Assembly (NCBI RefSeq): GCF_002866025.1
Contig: NZ_LNDE01000001.1
Span: 558,001-622,000 of the forward strand
Direction: 5' to 3'
DNA length: 64,000 bases
Source of the DNA: Thermotoga sp. KOL6
GTDB taxonomy: Bacteria > Thermotogota > Thermotogae > Thermotogales > Thermotogaceae
The translations under genes and the position numbers were made by a program. The notes below the pieces were generated by a model. That model saw nothing but the letters and a program-made list of their open reading frames with translations, searched no databases and had not been told where the DNA came from. Of the stretch, positions 10,279 to 20,199 are shown piece after piece (the first letter of the stretch is position 1; every line of letters begins with the position of its first letter).

Positions 10279-12092
10279 CTTTCATCACTCTCCCCTATCT
10301 TGAGAAGTGCAAGAAATGCTTCTTGAGGAATGGTAACACGTCCGATTTCTCTGAGTTTCTTTTTTCCTTCTTTTTGTTTTTCCAAAAGTTTCATCTTTCT
10401 CGTCACATCACCACCGTAACACTTCGCCAAAACATCCTTTCTGAGAGCTTTTATGTCAGCTCTTGCTATTATTCTACCGCCAGCCTTTGCCTGAATCGGA
10501 ATCTGAAACTGATGCCTTGGTATCAACTCTTTCAATTTTTCCACCATCCTACGTGCCACTTGATATGCTTTCGACCTATGAACTATGAAAGAGAGGGCAT
10601 CAACTGGTTCCTTGTTAACCAATATTGTTACCTTCACCAGATCACTCTTCCTGTATTCCTTAAATTCGTAATCCATCGACGCATAACCTCTACTTACTGC
10701 CTTCATTTTGTCAAAGAAATCGTATATTATTTCAGCTAAGGGAGCATCGAATCTTAGAATAACACGATTCCTTCCAGCGTTTTCGGTGGCTTTCAATTCA
10801 CCTCTTTTCTCGTTCTGAACGAGATTAATCAATGCCCCAATATAATCGGTTGGAGTTATTATAGAAAGATCAACGTAAGGTTCATAAACCTCCAATATTT
10901 CTCCCTCATCAGGAAATTTCGAAGGATCAGTGATCTCAACCTCCTGGCCGTTTCTCAAGACAACCTTGTATCTAACATTCGGGGCTGTAAGAATGACCGC
11001 AAGATCAAATTCTCTTTCTATTCTCTCCCTCACCACATCCATATGGAGAGGCCCTAAAAATCCGCACCTGAAACCAAATCCCAAAGCAGGAGACATAGTA
11101 GGTTCAAAGGACAAAGCCGAATCGTTAAGCTTCAACTTTTCAAGTGCTTTTCTCAATTCCTCGTAGTACTCCGGAAGCCCTGGAAACATACCAGCAAACA
11201 CCATGGGTTTTATCTCTCTGTAACCTGGAAGAGGTTCATCTACGGGATCGTCCGCCGAAGTTATGGTATCTCCCACTCGCGCGTCCACCACTTCTTTTAT
11301 TCCTGCGATGATGTAACCTACCTCACCTGCACTCAAAGAATCTGAAGACACCATTTCTGGTGAGAAAACCCCAACTTCTTGGACTTCATAAATCTTCCCG
11401 TTGGAAAACGTCATTATACGATCTCCCGGCTTTACCTGTCCACCAAAAAGTCTAACGTGTACGATCACACCTTTGTAATTGTCATATTTGGCATCAAAAA
11501 TCAACGCTTTCAACTTTTCATTGACATTTCCTCTTGGTGGAGGAACTCTCTCAACAATCGTTTCAAGAAGTTCTTTAACCCCAGTTCCTTCTTTTGCGCT
11601 CACAAGTAGAATCTCTTTTTCGTCAACCCCGAGGAGATCCTTTATTTCAAGCATCGTTTCCTCTATATTGGCATTGGGAAGATCTATTTTGTTGACCACT
11701 GGTATTATCTCTAAATCGTACTCTATAGCGAGATAAGTGTGTGCAACTGTTTGAGCCTCAACTCCCTGTGTCGCATCGACCAGTAGGATTGCACCCTCAC
11801 AAGCGGCCATACTTCTTCCCACTTCGTACGAGAAATCTACGTGTCCCGGTGTATCGATTATGTTTATCTCATATACGTTCCCATCTTTTGCTTTGTACAT
11901 AACCTTTACAGGTTGAGCTTTTATTGTGATACCTCTTTCTCTCTCTATGTCCATCATGTCAAGGTATTGCTCTCTCATTTTTCTCTTGTCGACGGTGTTT
12001 GTAATCTCGAGGATTCTATCTACAAGAGTTGTCTTCCCGTGATCTATATGGGCTATTATACAAATGTTTCTTATCAAGTCAGGTCTGTACAC
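10275..12092 (-). CDS. lepA: Elongation factor 4 (LepA GTPase)
   Basis: LepA is a ribosome-associated GTPase that acts on stalled or pre-initiation ribosomes. The protein has 605 residues, the usual size. GTPase motifs: [18 protein letters not shown] and NKIDLP. The LepA-specific C-terminal domain ends in a basic stretch ([19 protein letters not shown]). It is the first gene of the long minus-strand run that continues to atpD. The start at 12092 follows GGAGGTGG by several bases. The divergent beta-mannosidase lies 111 nt upstream. Confidence 0.97.
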   Translation of the reverse strand: MYRPDLIRNICIIAHIDHGKTTLVDRILEITNTVDKRKMREQYLDMMDIERERGITIKAQPVKVMYKAKDGNVYEINIIDTPGHVDFSYEVGRSMAACEGAILLVDATQGVEAQTVAHTYLAIEYDLEIIPVVNKIDLPNANIEETMLEIKDLLGVDEKEILLVSAKEGTGVKELLETIVERVPPPRGNVNEKLKALIFDAKYDNYKGVIVHVRLFGGQVKPGDRIMTFSNGKIYEVQEVGVFSPEMVSSDSLSAGEVGYIIAGIKEVVDARVGDTITSADDPVDEPLPGYREIKPMVFAGMFPGLPEYYEELRKALEKLKLNDSALSFEPTMSPALGFGFRCGFLGPLHMDVVRERIEREFDLAVILTAPNVRYKVVLRNGQEVEITDPSKFPDEGEILEVYEPYVDLSIITPTDYIGALINLVQNEKRGELKATENAGRNRVILRFDAPLAEIIYDFFDKMKAVSRGYASMDYEFKEYRKSDLVKVTILVNKEPVDALSFIVHRSKAYQVARRMVEKLKELIPRHQFQIPIQAKAGGRIIARADIKALRKDVLAKCYGGDVTRKMKLLEKQKEGKKKLREIGRVTIPQEAFLALLKIGESDER

Positions 12093-12141
12093 CTTTCAAC
12101 CACCTCCGAAAAAATTAACCTCTCTTTTGAATTTTATCATT

Positions 12142-12170
12142 TTGTTTTTTCAAGGATTTTGTGTTATATA
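12142..12170 (+). promoter_or_regulatory. Candidate promoter of the beta-mannosidase gene
   Basis: There is a -35 box TTGTTT at 12142-12147 and a -10 box TATATA at 12165-12170, separated by 17 nt, in the divergent gap between lepA and the mannosidase. Transcription would begin about 25 nt before the GTG start. The -35 is imperfect, so this is a moderate call. Confidence 0.45.
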
Positions 12171-12203
12171 TATGCAAGAGCATGTAAAAAAGGGGGCGAT
12201 GTT

Positions 12204-14564
12204 GTGAAAAGAATAGGTCTCAACGGTGTGTGGAGAGTTAGAGACAGCGAAGGGGAACACACACTTTCTGGTACCGTACCGGGGGTCGTTCAAGCAGATC
12301 TGGTGAGAGAAAAAATTCTTCCTCATCCTTACATCGGAACGAACGAAGATCTTTTTGTAAAAATTGAAGACAAAGAATGGATTTATGAAAGAGAATTCAA
12401 GTTCGAGGAAGAACTTTCGGAGAAAGAACGTGTAGAACTTGTTTTTGAAGGGATAGACACCCTTTCCGATGTGTATTTGAACGGAGTTTACATAGGAAGT
12501 ACCGAGAACATGTTTCTCGAGTATCGATTCGACATAAAGAGACTTTTGAAAAAAGAAAATCACCTGAGAGTCGTCATAAAGTCACCTGTGAGGATTCCCA
12601 AAACACTTGAACAAAATTATGGAGTTCTTGGTGGTCCAGAAGATAGCATAAGAGGGTACATCAGAAAGGCACAATATTCTTATGGCTGGGACTGGGGTGC
12701 CAGGATCGTCACGAGTGGTATATGGAAACCTGTTTACCTAGAAATCTACGAAGACGCTCGTCTTCAAGACTCAACCGCCTACATCCTTTCTATAGATGGA
12801 AAAGATGCTATCGTCAAAGTGAATGGTTTTGTTTATGGCGAAGGGAATTTGAGTGTGGAAGTTATTGTAAACAATGAAAAATTGGGAAATTTTCAAGTTT
12901 TCGAAAGGAACGGCGAAAAGCACTTTGAAGGGACGATAAAACTTAAAAATGTTAAACTTTGGTATCCATGGAATGTTGGAGAGCCTCATCTGTACAACTT
13001 CATTTTCGTATTGAAGAATTCGGGGAAGGAGATCTACAGGGAAGAAAAAAGGATTGGTCTGAGAAGGGTGAGAATTTTACAAGAACCCGATGAAGAAGGG
13101 AAAACCTTCATATTTGAAATAAACGGCGAAAAAGTTTTCGCGAAAGGTGCAAATTGGATACCTTCGGATAACATTCTAACGTGGCTGAAGGATGAAGATT
13201 ACGAGAAACTGATAAAAATGGCTAGAGATGCGAATATGAACATGTTAAGGGTATGGGGAGGCGGTATATACGAGAACGAAACCTTCTACAGACTTTGCGA
13301 CGAGCTTGGTATAATGGTTTGGCAAGATTTCATGTACGCGTGTTTGGAATACCCCGATCATTTACCGTGGTTCAGAAAAATCGCAAATGATGAAGCAAGA
13401 AAGATTGTAAGGAAACTGAGATACCATCCATCAATTGTGCTGTGGTGTGGTAACAACGAAAACAATTGGGGTTTCGACGAATGGGGAAATATGGCTAGAA
13501 AAGTAGATGGTATCAATCTTGGCAACAGATTGTACCTTTTCGACTTCCCGAAAATATGTGCTCAAGAAGATCCGGCGACCCCTTACTGGCCGTCCAGTCC
13601 TTACGGTGGGGAGAAAGCCAACAGCGAAAAAGAAGGAGACAGACACGTGTGGAATGTGTGGAGCGGTTGGATCAATTACGATCATTACGAAAAGGACACC
13701 GGAAGATTCATAAGTGAGTTTGGATTCCAAGGAGCTCCACACATGAAAACCATAGAATTTTTCTCAAAGCCGGAAGAAAGAGATGTTTTTCATCCTGTAA
13801 TGTTGAAACACAACAAGCAAATAGAAGGACAAGAACGCTTGATCAGGTTCATATTTGGAAACTTTGGAAAATGCAGAAACTTCGAAGACTTTGTTTACTT
13901 GTCGCAAATAAATCAAGCAGAAGCCATAAAATTCGGTGTTGAACATTGGAGAAGTAGAAAATACAAAACTGCTGGCACCCTCTTTTGGCAATTGAACGAC
14001 AGTTGGCCTGTTTTCAGTTGGTCTGCCGTTGATTATTTCAAAAGGCCAAAAGCTCTTTACTACTATGCAAAAAGATTCTTTACGGATGTTTTACCCGTTG
14101 TGAAAAAGAACGATGATAGGGTGGTTTTACTCGTTGTGAGCGATCTGAGAAAATCGAAAAAGGCTAAGGTCAGATTTTCAGCGTACGACTTTTTTGGAAA
14201 ACAAATGTTCGAGAATTTTTACGAAATTAATCTACCGCCAGATAGTGTTACCATTGTGGACAAAGTTTCTTCTCCTATCGATTTTGTTTTCTTTGCTGAA
14301 GTAGAAATTGAAGGAAGTGTCTTCAGAAATTATAAACTTTTCAAAAAATGGAGAGAAGTGAATCTTACGGATCCAAAACTTTCTGTCAGAGATCATGACG
14401 AAACATTGGAAATAGTTGCTGAAAATCCTGCTTTCGGAATCAAAATTCTGTCTGAAGAGATTCCAGAAGATGACTTTATTTTCTTGGAACCGGGTAAGAG
14501 TTTCATCATGAGAAAACCGGAAGGCTTCTTTGGTGTGAGATCACTTTACGACTACTTGAAATGA
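12204..14564 (+). CDS. Beta-mannosidase, glycoside hydrolase family 2
   Basis: The enzyme removes terminal beta-linked mannose from manno-oligosaccharides. It has 786 residues with the GH2 layout: sugar-binding beta-sandwich, immunoglobulin-like domain, then a TIM barrel. The acid/base is Glu419 in CGNNENNW and the nucleophile is Glu505 in FISEFGFQGAPHMK. There is no signal peptide, so it should act inside the cell on imported oligosaccharides. The GTG at 12204 follows GGGGG at 7 nt. The reading frame is open further upstream, but that part overlaps lepA and has no SD. It is a single-gene unit that ends at a clear terminator. Confidence 0.95.
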   Translation: MKRIGLNGVWRVRDSEGEHTLSGTVPGVVQADLVREKILPHPYIGTNEDLFVKIEDKEWIYEREFKFEEELSEKERVELVFEGIDTLSDVYLNGVYIGSTENMFLEYRFDIKRLLKKENHLRVVIKSPVRIPKTLEQNYGVLGGPEDSIRGYIRKAQYSYGWDWGARIVTSGIWKPVYLEIYEDARLQDSTAYILSIDGKDAIVKVNGFVYGEGNLSVEVIVNNEKLGNFQVFERNGEKHFEGTIKLKNVKLWYPWNVGEPHLYNFIFVLKNSGKEIYREEKRIGLRRVRILQEPDEEGKTFIFEINGEKVFAKGANWIPSDNILTWLKDEDYEKLIKMARDANMNMLRVWGGGIYENETFYRLCDELGIMVWQDFMYACLEYPDHLPWFRKIANDEARKIVRKLRYHPSIVLWCGNNENNWGFDEWGNMARKVDGINLGNRLYLFDFPKICAQEDPATPYWPSSPYGGEKANSEKEGDRHVWNVWSGWINYDHYEKDTGRFISEFGFQGAPHMKTIEFFSKPEERDVFHPVMLKHNKQIEGQERLIRFIFGNFGKCRNFEDFVYLSQINQAEAIKFGVEHWRSRKYKTAGTLFWQLNDSWPVFSWSAVDYFKRPKALYYYAKRFFTDVLPVVKKNDDRVVLLVVSDLRKSKKAKVRFSAYDFFGKQMFENFYEINLPPDSVTIVDKVSSPIDFVFFAEVEIEGSVFRNYKLFKKWREVNLTDPKLSVRDHDETLEIVAENPAFGIKILSEEIPEDDFIFLEPGKSFIMRKPEGFFGVRSLYDYLK

Positions 14565-14589
14565 AACCCTGAAAGATCACTCTAAAAGA

Positions 14590-14608
14590 AAAGCCCCCTT
14601 GGGGCTTT
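14590..14608. terminator. Bidirectional terminator between convergent genes
   Basis: The hairpin has an 8-bp stem AAAGCCCC / GGGGCTTT and a 3-nt loop, followed by TATTTC on the plus strand and preceded by A-rich sequence that gives U's on the minus strand. It can end the beta-mannosidase transcript and also the minus-strand operon, whose last gene stops at 14607. Confidence 0.85.
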
Positions 14609-15011
14609 ATTTCACATCCGTTTTTTTCTTTATTTGTGTTATCAGCTGTTTCAAGCGGCTCGCTTTTCTATAATCTTCGTTTTTTATTGCTTCAGTTAAT
14701 TTTCGCTCCAGAAAGACGAGTTTTCTCCTGTTCAGTATGTTTTCTTTCTCGTGTGGAGACCAGATCTCCCCGAACATTTTTTCCAAAAGTTGTATAGGAA
14801 CTTCTACGAACACTTTCATTTCTCCATCGAAAGAAAACTTGGTTATTCGCTTGAGTGAGTCCATCGATTCATCTGGTATACGTCTCGGTGAGAGACCATT
14901 TTTTAGAACTTCGACAAGACACTCATTACAATATGCTATCTCTCTTTCTACACCGTCTAGATTCACTTTATAAATCCTTGAAGTCTCACGGTTACATTTG
15001 AAACATTTCAC
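14607..15011 (-). CDS. McsA-like zinc protein with UVR motif
   Basis: The protein has 134 residues. An N-terminal zinc-binding module is clear: Cys3/Cys6 (CFKC) and Cys28/Cys31 (CNEC). The C-terminal part (about 95-130) is a helical hairpin resembling the UvrB/UvrC (UVR) interaction motif. This arrangement is that of McsA/CtsR-associated proteins in Firmicutes, but no mcsB or clpC gene is adjacent, so a role in proteolysis control is only a possibility. It overlaps the pth stop as ATGA. Confidence 0.75.
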   Translation of the reverse strand: MKCFKCNRETSRIYKVNLDGVEREIAYCNECLVEVLKNGLSPRRIPDESMDSLKRITKFSFDGEMKVFVEVPIQLLEKMFGEIWSPHEKENILNRRKLVFLERKLTEAIKNEDYRKASRLKQLITQIKKKTDVK

Positions 15012-15568
15012 GGTCTCACCTCTAAGGAATTGTAAATGGACATAGCTTTCTCGATTCCCTCGGTAATGATCACACCCAATGCTTCTTTGATCAATTTGAA
15101 CACCTTCTGAAGAATCTCGAACTCTGTGTCCGTGAATTCACTCAATACAAAATCTACCAAGCTTACTCCTTTAGGCTTTTCACCTATACCTACCCTTATA
15201 CGCTTTACTTCTTCCGTTCCGAGTACCTCTATGATGGATTTCATCCCATTGTGACCACCGTTTGATCCTTTTTTTCTGATGCGAATTTTCCCGAGCTTCA
15301 AACTCACGTCATCGTACACTATTATTATATCATCCACATTCACACCGAAAAAACTCATAACACTCGGCATGGCTATACCACTAAGGTTCATGTACGTCGT
15401 GGGTTTCACGAGAAGAACATCATGGTTCGCTATCCTTGTTTTATTCCATTCGAAGAGTTTTTCAGTTCGCCATCTCTTGGCTTCCAAATAGTCTAAAAAC
15501 AAGAAACCCACGTTATGCCGTGTAAAGGCATAACGTGGGCCAGGATTTCCCAACCCTACGATAACCAT
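15008..15568 (-). CDS. pth: Peptidyl-tRNA hydrolase
   Basis: It releases peptides from peptidyl-tRNA that has dropped off ribosomes. The protein has 186 residues. It opens with the family signature [18 protein letters not shown], which contains the catalytic His. Further conserved pieces are [10 protein letters not shown] and [28 protein letters not shown]. It starts immediately after the rplY stop (ATG at 15568), so the two are almost certainly cotranscribed. Confidence 0.97.
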   Translation of the reverse strand: MVIVGLGNPGPRYAFTRHNVGFLFLDYLEAKRWRTEKLFEWNKTRIANHDVLLVKPTTYMNLSGIAMPSVMSFFGVNVDDIIIVYDDVSLKLGKIRIRKKGSNGGHNGMKSIIEVLGTEEVKRIRVGIGEKPKGVSLVDFVLSEFTDTEFEILQKVFKLIKEALGVIITEGIEKAMSIYNSLEVRP

Positions 15569-16222
15569 TTATTCCTCTTCCTCTTCTTCCTTTCTCTTTA
15601 TAACCTCTGGTTCTGCAGTTTCTTCCTCTTCTGCAGGAACTTCTTCTTCCACCGATATCTCTTTTGGAACAAGTACAGCCACAACCGCTTCTTCATCCTC
15701 AAAAAGGCACTTCACACCTTCGGGTAGCTTCAGATCTTTAGCGTAGACCACATCTCCCAGATCCAACGAAGAGACATCTATCTCTATCTCCTTAGGAATG
15801 TTATCGGGATCTGTTTCAACTGGGATCTCTTCATGGTAGATTTCAAGAAATCCTCCCTTTTCCACGCCAACAGGTTTTCCAACTGTTTTAACTGGCACGT
15901 TGATCCTCATTCTGTGACCTTTGCTCGGTTCGTAGAAGTCAACATGTACGACTTCTTCAGTGACTTTATCTCTTTGGATCATTTTCAAGAAGACCGTTTT
16001 CTCATCAATCACGTTCCCCGAGTCATCTTTGATAACGAGTTGGATAGGCGTGGTCTCCGTTACGGTATGAAACACCTTCTCAAAAGAGGATCTTTTGATG
16101 CTCACAGGGACAGGTTGCGTTGCGGGACCATAAACTATACCTGGTATCTCTCCCGCCTTTCTAAGACGTCTGGCAGTTCTTTTACCTTTCGGTTCTCTTA
16201 CCTTGACCTCCAAACTTGCCAT
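15569..16222 (-). CDS. rplY: Ribosomal protein bL25, long (Ctc/TL5) form
   Basis: It binds 5S rRNA in the large subunit. The protein has 217 residues, so it is the two-domain CTC/TL5 type rather than the short E. coli form. The N-terminal domain (about 1-90) includes KRTARRLRKAGEIPGIVYG; the C-terminal beta domain follows. The tail is an almost pure run of glutamates (positions about 190-217), which is common in this family. It is followed directly by pth, a frequent pairing. Confidence 0.95.
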   Translation of the reverse strand: MASLEVKVREPKGKRTARRLRKAGEIPGIVYGPATQPVPVSIKRSSFEKVFHTVTETTPIQLVIKDDSGNVIDEKTVFLKMIQRDKVTEEVVHVDFYEPSKGHRMRINVPVKTVGKPVGVEKGGFLEIYHEEIPVETDPDNIPKEIEIDVSSLDLGDVVYAKDLKLPEGVKCLFEDEEAVVAVLVPKEISVEEEVPAEEEETAEPEVIKRKEEEEEE

Positions 16223-16252
16223 CTTTTCTCCCTCCTGTAGATCCTCACATTG

Positions 16253-17200
16253 TCATCTGAAGAGTATACTCACTGACAAGTGTTTTCTAATTCTCATAAT
16301 AGCTTCGCCTATCAAATTCGCTACTGAAATAACCTTCACTTTACCTGGTAACCTCTCGTGATTTATCGTGTCGGTTATGTACACAGTATCAATTGGAGAA
16401 TTTTCTATTCTTTCAAGAGCATTTTCAGAGAACACTCCGTGCGTTGCACAAGCTATGATCTTTTTTGCTCCAGCTCTTTTCAGAGCTTCTGCTCCCTTCA
16501 CTATGGAGTGAGCAGTATCTATTATATCATCGAAGAGAATGACGAGTTTATTTTTCACTTCTCCAATGATGTTAACGACTTCTGCAACGTTGTCACTCGG
16601 TCTTCGCTTGTCAAGAATGGCAAGAGAAGTTTTCAATCTCTCGGCCATTCTTCTGGCCCTTCGTACACCACCAACGTCCGGAGATACAACAACAGTCTCT
16701 TCTGGAACGATATTTTCCCTTTTCTGAAGCTCTTCAGCAAAGACAGGATAGCTCCAAAGATTGTCAACAGGAATGTCGAAAAACCCTTGAATTTGCTCCG
16801 CGTGTAGGTCCACTGTCAAAACCCGTGTGGCTCCTGCAACGGTGAGCAAGTTCGCTACCAATTTGGCACTTATCGGATCTCTTCCTTTCGCTTTTCTGTC
16901 CTGTCGAGCGTATCCATAGTAAGGAATAACCACTGCTATCGTGTTCGCTGAAGCCCTCTTGAAAGCGTCGATCATTATGAGGAGTTCCATAAGATTTTCG
17001 TTAACGGGTGGTGAAGTAGATTGGATGAGGAATATATCATGACCTCTCACGGTTTCGTTTATTCGTACGTTTATTTCCCCATCCGCAAACCTCCCAACCT
17101 CACAGTCTCCAAGCTGAAGATTCAAATACTTGGCGATTCTCTCTGCAAGAGGTCTGTTGGAATTTCCAGCGAAAACCTTCATTTCGTTTGAAAAAGACAT
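16253..17200 (-). CDS. prs: Ribose-phosphate pyrophosphokinase (PRPP synthetase)
   Basis: It makes PRPP from ribose 5-phosphate and ATP for nucleotide, His, Trp and NAD synthesis. The protein has 315 residues, the class I length. It shows the flexible loop region GYARQDRKAKGRDPISAKLVANLL, the metal-binding DLHAEQIQGFFDIPVDNL and the PRPP-binding loop LFDDIIDTAHSIVKGAEAL. The last of these reads DTAHS where many enzymes have DTAGT, a minor change. It lies 1 nt downstream of glmU. Confidence 0.97.
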   Translation of the reverse strand: MSFSNEMKVFAGNSNRPLAERIAKYLNLQLGDCEVGRFADGEINVRINETVRGHDIFLIQSTSPPVNENLMELLIMIDAFKRASANTIAVVIPYYGYARQDRKAKGRDPISAKLVANLLTVAGATRVLTVDLHAEQIQGFFDIPVDNLWSYPVFAEELQKRENIVPEETVVVSPDVGGVRRARRMAERLKTSLAILDKRRPSDNVAEVVNIIGEVKNKLVILFDDIIDTAHSIVKGAEALKRAGAKKIIACATHGVFSENALERIENSPIDTVYITDTINHERLPGKVKVISVANLIGEAIMRIRKHLSVSILFR

Positions 17201-17201
17201 A

Positions 17202-18536
17202 TCATTCCTCCTTTCTCTTCAACACCCATCCCTCTTTAACAATCTGACGAGCTCTTCCCAAACCCAAAGAATAAGGTGGAACATCTCGATTTATAACGGA
17301 TCCAGCTCCCACGAGAGCTCCTTTCCCGATGCGGACGGGAGCTACCAGAGAAGTATTGCTCCCTATGAAAGCTTCATCTTCGATAAATGTGGGATTTTTC
17401 TTCTTTCCATCGTAATTACATGTGATGGTGCCAGCCCCTATGTTCACGTTACTTCCTACATAAGCATCTCCTATATAACTGAGATGTTGAGCTTTCGTTC
17501 CTTCTCCAATTGTACTTTTTTTGATTTCAACAAAGTTGCCAATCTTTGAAGATTTTTTCAAGATCGTTCCTTCCCGTAATCTAGCAAACGGTCCCACAGA
17601 AACACCATTCTCTATGAAACTTTTCACACATTCCGATCTTGTTATCTTCACATTGTTTCCTATCTTACAGTCAACTATGCGGGTCATCGGACCAATTTCA
17701 CATCCTTCTCCGATTTCTGTCTCACCCTCTACAAAGGTCATTGGATAGATAATCGTATCCATTCCTATTTTCACAGAGTAGTGTATGTAGGTGGTGTTGG
17801 GATCGAGTATTGTAACACCTTCTTCCAAAAGTTCCTCTATCTTCCTCTTTCTCAGCTGTTCTTCAAGCCAAATCAGGGTTTTTCTCGTGTTCACTCCTGT
17901 TATTTCCAAAATGTCGTTGGTCTCAACAACCCTGACACTTTCCGCAAGGTTTATAGCATCGGTTAAATAGTACTCTCTCTTTGCATTGTTGTTCTTTATC
18001 TTTGGAAGTATGTTCAAAAGAAAATCTCCTGAGAAAACATAAAACCCAGTGTTCACGGTTTTAAGATCCTTCATATCTTCCGGCAGGTCCGCTTCTTCGA
18101 TGATTCGATACTTCCCCCTCTCAAAAACAACCCGGCCGTATCCGTCAGGTGTATCCACATCTGCCACTAAAATTGTGACGTCAGCACCTTTCTTGTGTTC
18201 TTCTATCATCCTTCTCAATGTATCAACGCTTATCAACGGAACATCTCCATAGAGAATGATAACATCATCGTTTGGATCCAAGAAATCTCTTGCACACATG
18301 ACAGCATGTGCTGTTCCCAATTGTTCCTCTTGAATGAAAACTTTCACCCATTCTGGAAGTACTCTTTTCACCTGATCCGCCCCGAACCCAAGAACAACAC
18401 CTACTTCTCGGGAAAGTTTTCCAGCTGTTTCGACAACCCACTTTATCATAGGTTTCCCAGAAAGTTTGTGTAGTACCTTCGGTATATTAGATTTCATCCG
18501 CGTTCCTTTTCCGGCTGCAAGGATGAGGGTCTTCAC
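17202..18536 (-). CDS. glmU: Bifunctional GlmU (UDP-GlcNAc synthesis)
   Basis: It catalyses acetylation of GlcN-1-P and then uridylylation to UDP-GlcNAc, the peptidoglycan precursor. The protein has 444 residues. The N-terminal pyrophosphorylase domain carries LAAGKGTRMKSNIPKVLHKL; the C-terminal half is a left-handed beta helix with hexapeptide repeats (for example VGSNVNIGAGTITCNYDGKKK) that holds the acetyltransferase. The glmU-prs order is widespread in bacteria. Confidence 0.97.
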   Translation of the reverse strand: MKTLILAAGKGTRMKSNIPKVLHKLSGKPMIKWVVETAGKLSREVGVVLGFGADQVKRVLPEWVKVFIQEEQLGTAHAVMCARDFLDPNDDVIILYGDVPLISVDTLRRMIEEHKKGADVTILVADVDTPDGYGRVVFERGKYRIIEEADLPEDMKDLKTVNTGFYVFSGDFLLNILPKIKNNNAKREYYLTDAINLAESVRVVETNDILEITGVNTRKTLIWLEEQLRKRKIEELLEEGVTILDPNTTYIHYSVKIGMDTIIYPMTFVEGETEIGEGCEIGPMTRIVDCKIGNNVKITRSECVKSFIENGVSVGPFARLREGTILKKSSKIGNFVEIKKSTIGEGTKAQHLSYIGDAYVGSNVNIGAGTITCNYDGKKKNPTFIEDEAFIGSNTSLVAPVRIGKGALVGAGSVINRDVPPYSLGLGRARQIVKEGWVLKRKEE

Positions 18537-18565
18537 ATTCTTACCTCCTTCTCAACGAAAAGACA

Positions 18566-18868
18566 TCATACCCAGTTTTTCTTTTCGATATCGAATTCAT
18601 CTATTTCTCCATTCAAGAACAATTCGATTTCTTTTTGTGTTATATCATCTTCCACAAAAACTCTCTTGCTCCTAGGATAATCTTCGAAAATATGTTGAAC
18701 AATGGGTTTCTGCAAAATTTCCATAGCAAACAAAATCATTTGAATTGCATCGTTTATTTCTTCATCAGAGTATCTCTTTCTGAAATGGTGTATATATTTT
18801 CCCATGGTATCTAAGATGTCTTCTTGACTTTCTTCGAGAACTCTCAAAATCTCGTCCAAAATGTTCAC
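18566..18868 (-). CDS. Small acidic helical protein, unknown function
   Basis: The protein has 100 residues and is acidic and largely helical. No catalytic motif is seen. The start is GTG at 18868, five bases after GGAGGGG. It overlaps the stop of the DUF72 gene as GTGA; a longer reading upstream would overlap DUF72 heavily and lacks an SD. It lies between the DUF72 gene and glmU in one minus-strand run. I do not recognise the family. Confidence 0.75.
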   Translation of the reverse strand: MNILDEILRVLEESQEDILDTMGKYIHHFRKRYSDEEINDAIQMILFAMEILQKPIVQHIFEDYPRSKRVFVEDDITQKEIELFLNGEIDEFDIEKKNWV

Positions 18869-19650
18869 ATTTTCCCCTCCAACATTTCTTTGAATTGTAA
18901 GGCATTTATAGCTGCTTGTCCTTTGTAACAATTGTTGAAAAAAACGTATGTTTCCTCAACTTTCTGTGAAATATCTTTAACATCCTTCAAAAGTAGATTC
19001 AACTCCTCTCTGCTGTAAAGATAATCGTAGCGCTCCTCCCCCTCGACTTCGAACCATCTGGGATTCCTCCCATGGAACCTGAAATAAGCCCGAGACGAAG
19101 TCACTAAGAGTTTATACGGGAAAAGACCAGAAAGCTTTGGTTCATCAACAATCACAAAAGTTATTCGATTTTCACTTAAAAAACTGTACACTTCTTCTCT
19201 ATCCCATGAATAATGCCTGAATTCGACGGCAATCTCATGAGGGTAACCATCCCTTATCTTCTTCAAATATTCCATATTCCTAGCCGAGAACTTGAACGAA
19301 AACGGAAATTGTGCGAGAGAAGATTTCAACCTTCCTTCTTCAAGAAGTGGCCTTATCTCCTCAGAAAATTTTTCTATTTCACCTCTCGGATCAACACCTT
19401 CTTTCCAAAGAACATGTGTCACACTTCCTGGAAATTTTAAGGTAAAATAGAAATCAGGAGGGGTCTTTCTCAACATTTGAACGAAAGAACGCCAAGTTGG
19501 TTGTGTGTAATAAGTGAAATTCAGCTCGACGATTCTGAAACCGAGTACTGCCCAATAATATTTCAAGAATTGAGAGGGTTGCAAATATTCGGGATAAACC
19601 ACTCCTCTCCAATCTTTGAAGGAAAAGCCACTTGTTCCCACGTACACCAT
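18865..19650 (-). CDS. DUF72 family TIM-barrel protein
   Basis: The protein has 261 residues of the DUF72 family (YecE-like), a TIM-barrel fold of unknown reaction. Typical segments are YVGTSGFSFKDWRGVVYP at the N-terminus, VEFRHYSWDREEV in the middle, YFRFHGRN towards the end, and VYVFFNN-like FFNNCYKGQAAINA near the C-terminus. The ATG at 19650 follows GGAGGG at 8 nt. It is the first gene of the minus-strand run down to 14607 and diverges from tsaE. Confidence 0.92.
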   Translation of the reverse strand: MVYVGTSGFSFKDWRGVVYPEYLQPSQFLKYYWAVLGFRIVELNFTYYTQPTWRSFVQMLRKTPPDFYFTLKFPGSVTHVLWKEGVDPRGEIEKFSEEIRPLLEEGRLKSSLAQFPFSFKFSARNMEYLKKIRDGYPHEIAVEFRHYSWDREEVYSFLSENRITFVIVDEPKLSGLFPYKLLVTSSRAYFRFHGRNPRWFEVEGEERYDYLYSREELNLLLKDVKDISQKVEETYVFFNNCYKGQAAINALQFKEMLEGKM

Positions 19651-19713
19651 CCGATTTTCCCTCCACGGGGATCTTCAACAATATGTATTGTACAACAAAC
19701 GGAGGAGCATAAA

Positions 19714-20199
19714 ATGAAAAGGTTGAGGTTTGAGCATCTGACAGAGGAACAATTGAAAAGATTGGCTGAAAAGATAGCAAGAAACTTGAGAGGAAGAGAA
19801 ATTTTAATCCTCGCAGGAGGACTTGGTGTAGGAAAAACAACGTTCGTGAAAGGATTAGTGAAAGGACTGGGATTGAAGGAAAGTGTGGTGAAAAGTCCTA
19901 CTTTCACCCTCATGAACGTTTACCCCGGTGTGAAAATGGTTTATCACCTCGATCTCTACCGCCTCCACGACCCGGATTTTCTTTTCCTAGATGTTGAAGA
20001 CGTGTTAGAAGACGAAGATGGGATCCTGGTTGTGGAATGGGGAGATCTGTTTGAAAGTTTTTGGCCAGAGGATGCGATAAAAATAAAACTCGAAATGGTA
20101 GACGAAGTCCACAGAAATGTGGAGGTTCTGATACCTGAGGAGGTGAACTACCTTGCCGAAGCGCTCGAAGGATACAGGAAAGAGTTTCAAAATTCTTGA
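19714..20199 (+). CDS. tsaE: TsaE, tRNA t6A modification ATPase
   Basis: TsaE is the ATPase of the TsaB-TsaD-TsaE complex that puts threonylcarbamoyl on A37 of ANN-decoding tRNAs. The protein has 161 residues. The P-loop is [13 protein letters not shown], followed by [10 protein letters not shown] and the conserved YHLDLYRL and VVEWGD pieces. The ATG at 19714 follows GGAGGA at 8 nt; an upstream in-frame extension overlaps DUF72 and has no SD. It starts a plus-strand operon with lon and overlaps it by 47 nt. Confidence 0.95.
   Translation: MKRLRFEHLTEEQLKRLAEKIARNLRGREILILAGGLGVGKTTFVKGLVKGLGLKESVVKSPTFTLMNVYPGVKMVYHLDLYRLHDPDFLFLDVEDVLEDEDGILVVEWGDLFESFWPEDAIKIKLEMVDEVHRNVEVLIPEEVNYLAEALEGYRKEFQNS

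Noticed and set aside
11841-12203. Long in-frame extension upstream of the beta-mannosidase
   Set aside because: It overlaps lepA on the other strand, has no SD, contains no GH2 sequence and would cross the candidate promoter; the GTG at 12204 has a well-placed SD.
19688-19695. TTGTACAA palindrome between DUF72 and tsaE as an operator
   Set aside because: It is only 8 bp, the symmetry does not extend, and no convincing promoter is next to it.
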